Assembly (NCBI GenBank): GCA_947487745.1
Contig: CANKXQ010000040.1
Location: forward strand, 1-9,308
Reading direction: 5' to 3'
Source: Spartobacteria bacterium
GTDB lineage: Bacteria > Verrucomicrobiota > Verrucomicrobiia > Chthoniobacterales > Terrimicrobiaceae
DNA: 9,308 nt
Positions 1 through 6,480 of the stretch are shown in pieces. Position numbers and translations under genes: made by a program. The notes beneath the pieces were generated by a model, which ran no database searches, had not been told where the DNA came from, and saw nothing but the letters and a program-made list of their open reading frames with translations. Each line of letters begins with the position of its first letter. Position 1 is the first letter of the stretch.

Positions 1-486
1 AAGAGCTTGATAATCGATCGAGCTTTCAGCCTTGGTCGGATCCTCATGCCCTGTGAAAATCGTGAGCATGGTGTTGTGGGCCCTGTGTGTCACTGGAATC
101 CCCGCATAGGCTGGCCCGGAGATGGCTGATGTGACTCCCGGCACAATTTCAAACCGGCATCCCGCCTCTTGAAGCATCTCGGCCTCTTCTCCGCCCCGCC
201 CGAATAAAAAAGGATCTCCACCCTTGAGGCGGGTCACTATTTTTCCCTCGAGGGTTTTTGCCACAATCAGGGCATTGATCTCCTCCTGCCTCAGCGTGTG
301 TGCGCCAGCTTTTTTGCCGACATAGATTTTTTCAACACCGGAGCGCGCGTGGCGGAGAAGTTGGGGATTGCAGAGATAGTCATAGACAAGCACATCGGCC
401 CGCTCGATGCATGCGCGGCCCTTCAGCGTGAGGAGAAGAGGATCACCGGGACCGGCACCCACCAGAAAACAAATTCCTTGAGACAT
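1..486 (-). CDS. cobA: Uroporphyrinogen-III C-methyltransferase (SUMT), 3' part missing
   Basis: This is the N-terminal 162 residues of a protein that continues past the left edge. SUMT transfers two methyl groups from S-adenosylmethionine to C2 and C7 of uroporphyrinogen III, giving precorrin-2, the branch point to siroheme and cobalamin; it acts in the cytoplasm. The translation starts [20 protein letters not shown], containing the SAM-binding VGAGPGDP loop (residues 9-16). The family motifs [13 protein letters not shown] (89-101), VPGVTSA (115-121) and AGIPVTHR (128-135) follow in the usual order and spacing. The ATG at 484-486 sits directly before the first beta strand, so the start is secure, although no clear Shine-Dalgarno lies upstream. 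It is divergent from the zinc-ribbon gene. In many bacteria this domain is fused to uroporphyrinogen-III synthase (HemD) or to CysG-type domains; the missing 3' part would settle that. Confidence 0.93.
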   Translation of the reverse strand, partial: MSQGICFLVGAGPGDPLLLTLKGRACIERADVLVYDYLCNPQLLRHARSGVEKIYVGKKAGAHTLRQEEINALIVAKTLEGKIVTRLKGGDPFLFGRGGEEAEMLQEAGCRFEIVPGVTSAISGPAYAGIPVTHRAHNTMLTIFTGHEDPTKAESSIDYQAL

Positions 487-573
487 ATTGCGAAAAACCC
501 TGCCAGCTTCTGAGTCGTGAAGAAATCCTTTTGATTGCTGGATAAATTCGCAGGAGCACCCCATGCTGCTCGA

Positions 574-1278
574 ATGCTCGAAGCAATCGAAAAACTTCTC
601 GCCCTCCAAGACCGGGACCAAAAGCTCCGCACCCTCCGACTCGAACTTCAGGCCGTGCCTAACGAGGTCGCATCAAAACAAAAACTCATCGCAGAATCCG
701 CTGCCCGACTGGAACTCTCACGCACGCGAGCCAAGGCCATCGAAGTCGAAAAAAAATCCCTCCAGATTGATGCCGCCGCCAAGAGGGACCAAATCAGCCG
801 TTACAAAACGCAGCAACTTCAGACGCGCAAAAACGAGGAATACACCGCCCTCTCGCACGAAATCTCGAACGCCGAGAAGATCATTTCAGGAATCGAAGAC
901 AAAGAACTCGCCCTCATGGAAGAGGCCGACAGCCTCGCACCTGAAATCGCCGCAGCGGATAAAACCCACGCCGATGAAAAAGCACGCATGGAAGGCCAGA
1001 TCAGTCTTCTTCGCGAGAAGGAAGGAAACTTGAAAAAGCGCATCGAAGAAGTCCAACAAAGCCGCGCAGCCGCTCTCGAGGGAATCGATGAGGAACTTCT
1101 CGAACGCTACGAGCGTCTCTTCGAAACCAAAAATGCCCGCGCCGTCGTTTCCGTTGAGCACGATGTCTGCACGGGTTGCCACATGAAAATCACCGCCCAG
1201 ACCAGTCTGGCGCTGCGCTCTGACAAATCCGTTATTTCCTGTCCCCAATGCGGTAGGCTGCTTCACCTCCCGGCCTGA
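574..1278 (+). CDS. C4-type zinc-ribbon coiled-coil protein (DUF164 / zf-RING_7 family)
   Basis: This is a 234-residue soluble protein. Residues 1 to about 165 are charged, heptad-like helix (many E, K, R, A and L), as expected for a long antiparallel coiled coil. Residues 168-234 form the conserved C-terminal part: a [14 protein letters not shown] segment, then CTGC (C199, C202) and CPQC (C223, C226), a four-cysteine zinc ribbon. This is the family called 'C4-type zinc ribbon domain protein'. Its exact role is not well defined; a nucleic-acid-binding or scaffold role is usually inferred. The start is uncertain. ATG 574 gives the family-like [18 protein letters not shown] longer version from TTG 535 adds 13 residues. 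The only good AGGAG (552-556) is well spaced for ATG 563, which is in the wrong frame. The last 47 bases overlap the convergent fusion gene. Confidence 0.88.
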   Translation: MLEAIEKLLALQDRDQKLRTLRLELQAVPNEVASKQKLIAESAARLELSRTRAKAIEVEKKSLQIDAAAKRDQISRYKTQQLQTRKNEEYTALSHEISNAEKIISGIEDKELALMEEADSLAPEIAAADKTHADEKARMEGQISLLREKEGNLKKRIEEVQQSRAAALEGIDEELLERYERLFETKNARAVVSVEHDVCTGCHMKITAQTSLALRSDKSVISCPQCGRLLHLPA

Positions 1279-3142
1279 AATTTTCCAAGACGGCGGCGAT
1301 GACTTTTTCCATGGAGATTTCCTCCATGCAGCGGAAGTCGATGGGGCATTCGCGAAGGAAGCAGGGGCTGCATTCCACTTTTTGGCGGATGACTCTGCTG
1401 CGGGGGCTGCGGGGGCCGGTGAGGATGGGTTCGGTGGAGCCGAAAATGGCGACGAGCGGTGTGCCGATGAAGTCGGCGAGGTGCATGGTGCCGGTGTCGT
1501 TGGTCAGAAGGCCACTGAGCTTGGAGAGCAGATCCATCAACTCGCCGAGTGTGGTTTTTCCTGTGAGGTCGGTGACATTTGGGAGTCCGTGTGAGATCTC
1601 GCGGGCGATTGTGGAGTCGGCGGCCGTGCCGAGGACAACCCAACTGCAATCGAGCTGTTCGTTGACTTGCTGGATGAGCATACGGAATTTGTAGGCTGGC
1701 CAGCGTTTCGCGGGGCCGTATTCCGCGCCGGGGCAGATGCCGATGACGCAGTCCTTGCCACTCGGCTTCCAAAGCGAAATGGCAGCGGGCATGGCATCCG
1801 CTCCGCAACGGGCGGCGATGTGCCAGTAGCGGTCGGCGTGGTGGAGCGGGGTGGATTTTTTGCGAGGAATGATGACTTGGTCGAGGAACGCGGCGCGCGC
1901 GTGTCCAGCGTAGCCAACGCGGCGCCGGATGCCGGCGAGCCAGACCTCGAGGGCGGAGCGCAGGGAATTCGGAAGCAGGACGGCGGCTTCAAACTGGCCT
2001 CGCAGTTTTTCTGCGGTGGCAAAAATCGACTCGCGAGGATCGATGCCGATCACCTCGTCCACATCCCCCACCCTCTGCCAGAGACCAGCGAGCTTTTGTG
2101 GGCATAGGACGGCAACGCGGGCGTCGGGGCGGCCGAGTTTGAAGGCCCTCACGGCGGGAATGGACATGACGGCGTCTCCGAGCCAGTTTGGCGAGCGAAC
2201 GACGATGCGGAAGGGTGCGGGATCGGGTTCGCTGGGAGGCAAGTAGATACCCCGCTTGGCTTCGTTGATGAGGAAATTCGGCAGCGGGGTCTTCCAGCGG
2301 TTGTGAACCCAGAACCAGTCGGCCGGCGAGACGCGGATTTGTTTTTCGAGGGCTTTGTTGATGTCCAGCGTGAGTTGCTCGGGCTTGTCGGCGGACCACG
2401 GGACTTCAGGACTGAGCACCACGCGCCAGCGGGCGAAGCCGGTTGTATAGATGGCGGCCGGTATCACGGCGGCATTGGTGCGGATGGCCAGCGTGGCGGA
2501 AAGAGGAGAGGTCGAGCAGAGCCGTTTAAAAAACGGCGTCCAGACCCCGCTGTTTCCGGCGTGTTGATCCACGAGGACACCGAGGATTCCCGGCTCGCGC
2601 AGCAGGGCGAGTGCGCCTTGGAAGCCCTCCTTGCGGTCAAAGGTCTGAACACCCAACCGACGGCGGTCGCGATTCACGAGATCATCTACCAGTTTGTTGT
2701 GGAGGGCCTGATAAACCGTGCCGAAATGCGCCTCTGGAACCTGAAAAACCAACTGGGCGTAGAGTTCCCAGTTTCCGATGTGATTGATGGCAAGAAGCAC
2801 GGGGCGCCCCTTGGCGATGCTTTGCCGGATGGCGTCGAGATTTTCGATTTGAGCGATGCGCTCGATCTCCTTTTGGGAGAGGGTTGGAATTTTTATAGCG
2901 CTCGCAACATTGGCTCCCAGAGTGGTGAAGTGCTTGAAAGCGAGAGCACGGATGGCTGCCTCGGACATTTCCCCACTGAATGCCACGCTCAGATTTTCCC
3001 TTGCGAGGCGGCGGTAGCCGGGCAGGATGAGCCAGAGCAAAGCGCCCACCGCTTGTCCCAAAACAAAACACACGGAAAGCGGCAGGAGTCGGATAAACCC
3101 GAGGGCGAGCAATGCCAAAATGTAAACCAGACGATCTGCCAT
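1232..3142 (-). CDS. Lipid A acyltransferase (LpxL/HtrB type) fused to GT9 heptosyltransferase (WaaF type)
   Basis: This is a 636-residue two-domain protein. Residues 1 to about 300 are a lysophospholipid-acyltransferase-fold late lipid A acyltransferase. It has a hydrophobic N-terminal segment (about 4-42), the HX4E catalytic motif HIGNWE (121-126), DQHAGNSG (192-199) and the family's WFWVHNRWK (276-284). From about 311 a GT9 domain begins with SPNWLGDAVMSIPA (317-330), then GAEYGPAKRWP (472-482), DLTGKTTLGEL (525-535), NDTGTMHLA (548-556), FGSTEP (567-572) and a Cys-rich tail typical of heptosyltransferase II. Inferred roles are secondary acylation of Kdo-lipid A from acyl-ACP and addition of inner-core heptose from ADP-heptose, both at the inner face of the cytoplasmic membrane. 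Either half is usually about 300-350 residues alone, so this is a full-length fusion with a short linker. I chose ATG 3142 because MADRLVYILALLALGF starts the hydrophobic segment; ATG 3193 would add 17 residues inside purK. Acyl-chain and sugar specificity cannot be read here. Confidence 0.9.
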   Translation of the reverse strand: MADRLVYILALLALGFIRLLPLSVCFVLGQAVGALLWLILPGYRRLARENLSVAFSGEMSEAAIRALAFKHFTTLGANVASAIKIPTLSQKEIERIAQIENLDAIRQSIAKGRPVLLAINHIGNWELYAQLVFQVPEAHFGTVYQALHNKLVDDLVNRDRRRLGVQTFDRKEGFQGALALLREPGILGVLVDQHAGNSGVWTPFFKRLCSTSPLSATLAIRTNAAVIPAAIYTTGFARWRVVLSPEVPWSADKPEQLTLDINKALEKQIRVSPADWFWVHNRWKTPLPNFLINEAKRGIYLPPSEPDPAPFRIVVRSPNWLGDAVMSIPAVRAFKLGRPDARVAVLCPQKLAGLWQRVGDVDEVIGIDPRESIFATAEKLRGQFEAAVLLPNSLRSALEVWLAGIRRRVGYAGHARAAFLDQVIIPRKKSTPLHHADRYWHIAARCGADAMPAAISLWKPSGKDCVIGICPGAEYGPAKRWPAYKFRMLIQQVNEQLDCSWVVLGTAADSTIAREISHGLPNVTDLTGKTTLGELMDLLSKLSGLLTNDTGTMHLADFIGTPLVAIFGSTEPILTGPRSPRSRVIRQKVECSPCFLRECPIDFRCMEEISMEKVIAAVLENFRPGGEAAYRIGDRK

Positions 3143-4322
3143 GACGGACACTTTATCTAACGGGAATCCCACGCTGACGGAAACCAATTCCATTCAACCG
3201 GGCGGCATCGTGGGCATACTTGGTGGCGGACAACTCGGCCGCATGCTGGCCATCGCCGCGCGCCGAATGGGCTACCGCGTTCACGCCTACGAACCGCAAC
3301 CCGACTGTCCGGCCGGACAGATTTGCGATCTCGAAGTGAATGCCCCCTACACTGATTCCGCCTCGCTGCGGGCTTTTGCCGAGGGGGTGGATGTCATTTC
3401 CTTTGAATTTGAAAACATACCGCGCTCGGCAGTCGAGGCGGTGGCATCGCTACGCCCAGTGAGGCCGCGCGGCGAAGTGCTACACATCTGCCAAAACCGC
3501 GAGCGGGAGAAAACCTTTCTTCAAGCGAACGGTTTCCCCTGCGCGCCTTTCCGCGTGGTGGATTCCGGTGAGGCATTGCGCACGGCACTGGCGGAAATCG
3601 GCACGCCGGCCGTGCTGAAGACGGCGGATTTTGGTTACGATGGAAAAGGACAAATCAAACTCACCGGCGAAGTCGATGCCGACGAGGTTTGGAGGCAGTT
3701 TGGAGCGCCTCGCGGTGTTCTGGAAAAGTGGATTCCCTTTCAGGCCGAGCTTTCAGTGGTCTGCGCCCGCGGATTGGATGGCACCATCGCCGCATTTCCA
3801 GCCTCGGAAAACATCCACACCAACCACATTCTCGACCTCTCGATCGTCCCGGCGCGTTTTGCCGCATCGATTCTGAAAACGGCGGAGGAACTCGCTTCGG
3901 AAATCACTCGCAAACTGGATGTGGTCGGCCTGCTGGCTGTGGAGTTTTTTCTGACATCCAACGGCGAACTTTTGGTCAATGAACTCGCCCCGCGACCCCA
4001 CAATTCGGGACACTTCAGCTTCGACGCATGCGTGACGAGCCAGTTTGAGCAGCAACTCCGCGCTGTGTGCGGGCTTCCACTCGGATCCCCCGAGCTTCTG
4101 AGGCCTGTCGTGATGTGGAATATCCTGGGCGATCTGTGGAAAAATGGCACGCCGGACTGGAGCGCCCTGCTCGGCGATCCTCGCGCCAAACTACACCTCT
4201 ACGGAAAATCCGAAGCGCGCCCAGGCCGAAAAATGGGGCATATGTGCCTCATGGCGGGGACAATCGAGGAGGCCTTGGCAGGCATAAAAAAACTGCAAGC
4301 CGTCGTGTCACGAAAGGCCTGA
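3141..4322 (+). CDS. purK: 5-(carboxyamino)imidazole ribonucleotide synthase (PurK)
   Basis: PurK is an ATP-grasp enzyme that carboxylates 5-aminoimidazole ribonucleotide with bicarbonate and ATP, giving N5-CAIR in de novo purine synthesis. PurE normally takes the product, but no purE is visible here. The 393-residue length fits the family. Motifs in order are GILGGGQLGRML (25-36), SFEFENIP (87-94), the glycine-rich GYDGKGQ loop (165-171), EKWIPFQAELSV (195-206), NELAPRPHNSGHFSFDAC (280-297) with the metal-binding and substrate residues, and GKSEARPGRKMGHM (355-368) in the C-terminal domain. ATG 3141 adds about 20 residues before the first strand; the only other plausible start, GTG 3210, would begin right at that strand. 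No Shine-Dalgarno is visible for either. The ATG overlaps the start of the divergent fusion gene, and the stop is three bases from the end of the convergent DRTGG gene. Confidence 0.96.
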   Translation: MTDTLSNGNPTLTETNSIQPGGIVGILGGGQLGRMLAIAARRMGYRVHAYEPQPDCPAGQICDLEVNAPYTDSASLRAFAEGVDVISFEFENIPRSAVEAVASLRPVRPRGEVLHICQNREREKTFLQANGFPCAPFRVVDSGEALRTALAEIGTPAVLKTADFGYDGKGQIKLTGEVDADEVWRQFGAPRGVLEKWIPFQAELSVVCARGLDGTIAAFPASENIHTNHILDLSIVPARFAASILKTAEELASEITRKLDVVGLLAVEFFLTSNGELLVNELAPRPHNSGHFSFDACVTSQFEQQLRAVCGLPLGSPELLRPVVMWNILGDLWKNGTPDWSALLGDPRAKLHLYGKSEARPGRKMGHMCLMAGTIEEALAGIKKLQAVVSRKA

Positions 4323-4325
4323 AAC

Positions 4326-5432
4326 TCAGTCGGAGACTCCGATTTTTTCAAGAAGGCGGGGAATGTCGATATGGCGGGCCACGAGGTCCTGGATGCTCTC
4401 GATTTTCCTGGTATCGTCCGGCTGAGTCTTGATCGTGAGAGAGAAAATACGCTGGGCGATGGAGTAGCTGTCCATCGACGAAAAAACGACCGGGAGGTTG
4501 GTTTGTTGCAGCAGTTCCAACAGCGTGCGGTGCGGTTTGAGATCATCCGAGAGAATAAGTCCGCTGAGCCTTCGCTCACTGAATTCAGAGGCCTCTGATA
4601 TGGCTGCGAGAACGATGTCCTCGCGGTCGCCGGGCACAATCAACAGCGTGCCATGCGAAAACTTGCGGCGAATATTGACCGCACTGACAGCCCCCATCAC
4701 GACATCCGAGGCATGATTGCGGGCGAAGCGGGCATTGCAATAAAAGGTGCCGCGAATCGTATCCGCGATTTGCCGGAGGGATGGCTCGGCGAGATTTTTT
4801 TGCACGGGCATGACGCCAAGTAATTCCAATCCGAGGCGTGCGAATCCGCGACGGGCGAAATCGGCCGTCTGCTCCATTTTTTCTGGCAGAACCTTGTTCA
4901 TCACAACGCCGACGACCTCCACACCCTCGCGGTCGAAGAGCGCTTTGTTGAGAGCGCCTTCATCAATCGGCAGCCCGATTCCACCTGGCACAACAAGCAG
5001 AACCTTGCTTGCGAGAATTCGAGCGACAGTCGCATTTGAAAGATCGAATACAGCCCCCACTCCGGCATGGCCGCTGCCTTCGATGATGGCGAAGTCCTTT
5101 TCCCAACAGGAACGGTCAAACGAATGCTGAATCCGCCTCACGAGCGCTTCGTGGTTCGCCTCATTGATGTATCGGCGCGTAAAATCCGGCTCAACCGTGA
5201 TTGGGCTCATGTCCTCGATCGGTATGCGGGTTTCATACACCGTTTTCATGAGGAGGCTGTCCTCATCGACCCGGCGTCCATCGACCTCCGTGAAACGCTG
5301 TCCCACAGGCTTGATGTAGCCGATGCGCAGGAACTGTTGCCTCAAAGCGGCATAAAGGCCGAGGGATGTCGTCGTTTTACCCGTGTCCTGCTCCGTGGCT
5401 GCAATGAAAATGCGCGGCGTGACGGTGTTCAA
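4326..5432 (-). CDS. BioD-like P-loop plus DRTGG protein (stand-alone Pta N-terminal module)
   Basis: This 368-residue protein matches the non-catalytic N-terminal half of long phosphate acetyltransferases (COG0857 'phosphotransacetylase family'). Residues 5 to about 210 are a dethiobiotin-synthetase-like NTPase fold with P-loop TEQDTGKTT (13-21), GYIKPVGQ (38-45), IIEGSGHAGVG (116-126) and VVGVVMNKV (173-181). Residues about 215-325 match a DRTGG domain, including DVVMGAVSAVN (243-253) and PGDREDIVLAA (267-277). In long Pta enzymes such as E. coli Pta this part is regulatory and structural and does not carry the transacetylase site. Its lack of that site here, and its position four bases after the pta gene on the same strand, suggest it partners the PTA subunit. 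The start is a TTG (5430-5432), chosen because it lies directly before the first beta strand and no ATG or GTG fits. The partner role is inferred. Confidence 0.85.
   Translation of the reverse strand: MNTVTPRIFIAATEQDTGKTTTSLGLYAALRQQFLRIGYIKPVGQRFTEVDGRRVDEDSLLMKTVYETRIPIEDMSPITVEPDFTRRYINEANHEALVRRIQHSFDRSCWEKDFAIIEGSGHAGVGAVFDLSNATVARILASKVLLVVPGGIGLPIDEGALNKALFDREGVEVVGVVMNKVLPEKMEQTADFARRGFARLGLELLGVMPVQKNLAEPSLRQIADTIRGTFYCNARFARNHASDVVMGAVSAVNIRRKFSHGTLLIVPGDREDIVLAAISEASEFSERRLSGLILSDDLKPHRTLLELLQQTNLPVVFSSMDSYSIAQRIFSLTIKTQPDDTRKIESIQDLVARHIDIPRLLEKIGVSD
4328..4348 (+). terminator. Probable intrinsic terminator of purK
   Basis: Just after the purK stop, TCGGA (4330-4334) pairs with TCCGA (4338-4342) around a three-base GAC loop, and six T residues follow (4343-4348). 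The stem can extend by one G-T and one A-T pair into the first T residues. This hairpin plus T-tract is what a rho-independent terminator looks like. It lies inside the last codons of the opposing DRTGG gene, encoding its C-terminal residues in antisense. The stem is short, so strength is uncertain. Confidence 0.55.
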
Positions 5433-5436
5433 AGTC

Positions 5437-6480
5437 TCAATCCGCGTCCTCGTCGGGAGGATAAAGTTTGCGGTATTCGATGGCTTGCAGAGCGACTATC
5501 GCCGCCATGCTGAGAATATCCTCGGCTGAGGCTCCCCGTGGAAGGTCGGCGGCTGGGCGGGTGAATCCCATGAGAATCTGCCCGTAGGTGTTGCAGTCAG
5601 CGAAAAGGCGCGTGAGCTTGACGGCTATATTGCCGCTATTGAGGTCGGGAAAAATGAGAACGTTTGCCTTGCCGCCAACATGGCTCTCGCCCAGCTTGAT
5701 CTCCGAAAATGCCGGCTCGAGGGCGGCATCAGCCTGCATCTCGCCATCAATCGTCATGTCCGCGCCCGCTTTCTCAGCGATGTGGCGGGCCAGTTCCACC
5801 GCTCCAGAGACTTTTTCCGTGGATGCCGTGCGGGCGCTACCTTTGGTGGAAAAGCTCAGAAGAGCAATGCTCGGGCGGTGTCCGAAGACCTGGCGGGCCA
5901 GCAAACCGGCCTGAACAGTGATGGTCGCAAGCTGCGACATCGTGGGGTCTGGAACCACGCCCGTGTCGGCGAAAAACAAGACACCATCATCGCCATAGGG
6001 ACGGTTGTGGAGTTCGACAATCGTGCAGGATGAGATCACATCCGCAAATGGCAGCGGCTTCACCAAATGAAGCATGGGCCGCAGCAAGGCGCCTCCAGAG
6101 GCGCTGGCTCCACCGGCAAGGGCATCGGCCAAGCCGTATTGAACCATCATGGCCGCAAAATAATTCGGCCGGACCATGAGCGCGCGGCTGTCCTTCAACT
6201 CCACCTTGCGGTAACGCTCGATGCGCTCCAGGCGGCGGCAGAACACAGGAAGCTCGGAGGATTTCTCGGGATTGATAATTGCCACATGGTCGAGGCTGAT
6301 GGATTCCCGCTGGGCGATATCCTGAATCACTTCCCGCCGTCCCAGCAGGATCGGTATGCCGAGTTGACTCTGGTAAAAAAGCTCCGCGGCCTTTATCACA
6401 CGGGGCAATTCACCGTCCGGAAAAACAACCCGCTTGGGATGTTTCCTGACCTTTTCAAAAATTGATTCAATAAACCTCAT
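5437..6480 (-). CDS. pta: Phosphate acetyltransferase, catalytic domain only (short Pta)
   Basis: Pta interconverts acetyl-CoA plus phosphate and acetyl phosphate plus CoA in the cytoplasm, usually paired with acetate kinase (none visible here). The 347-residue protein spans the PTA_PTB domain alone, about the size of Bacillus-type Pta. It starts MRFIESIFEKVRKHPKRVVF followed by PDGE. Family landmarks are ADALAGGASASGGALLRPML (the CoA/phosphate-site region), LLSFSTKGSA, the KANVLIFPDLNSGNIAVKL segment and a C-terminal GFTRPAADLPRGAS. ATG 6478-6480 is the right start; the open frame reaches 6825, but its first 115 codons are antisense to the DHPS gene and show no family similarity. The gene lies four bases upstream of the BioD-like/DRTGG gene and is very probably co-transcribed with it. 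Its start shares a CATG with the divergent DHPS start. A phosphate butyryltransferase is a less likely reading. Confidence 0.93.
   Translation of the reverse strand: MRFIESIFEKVRKHPKRVVFPDGELPRVIKAAELFYQSQLGIPILLGRREVIQDIAQRESISLDHVAIINPEKSSELPVFCRRLERIERYRKVELKDSRALMVRPNYFAAMMVQYGLADALAGGASASGGALLRPMLHLVKPLPFADVISSCTIVELHNRPYGDDGVLFFADTGVVPDPTMSQLATITVQAGLLARQVFGHRPSIALLSFSTKGSARTASTEKVSGAVELARHIAEKAGADMTIDGEMQADAALEPAFSEIKLGESHVGGKANVLIFPDLNSGNIAVKLTRLFADCNTYGQILMGFTRPAADLPRGASAEDILSMAAIVALQAIEYRKLYPPDEDAD

Noticed and set aside
563..1033. Open frame with the best-placed Shine-Dalgarno near the zinc-ribbon gene
   Set aside because: Its product is low-complexity Ser/Lys/Pro/Arg sequence, while the overlapping frame has a coherent coiled coil and zinc ribbon.
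1299..2246. Several plus-strand open frames opposite the GT9 domain
   Set aside because: They overlap one another and lie antisense to a gene with full GT9 motifs; typical of high-GC DNA.
2303..3160. Plus-strand open frame of 285 codons
   Set aside because: It lies wholly antisense to the acyltransferase domain, whose motifs are unambiguous; the translation has no recognisable motif and looks like a GC-rich shadow frame.
6434..6478. Longer folP from TTG 6434
   Set aside because: It would add residues encoded antisense to the conserved start of pta, and DHPS proteins do not need them; ATG 6479 or 6491 is more credible.
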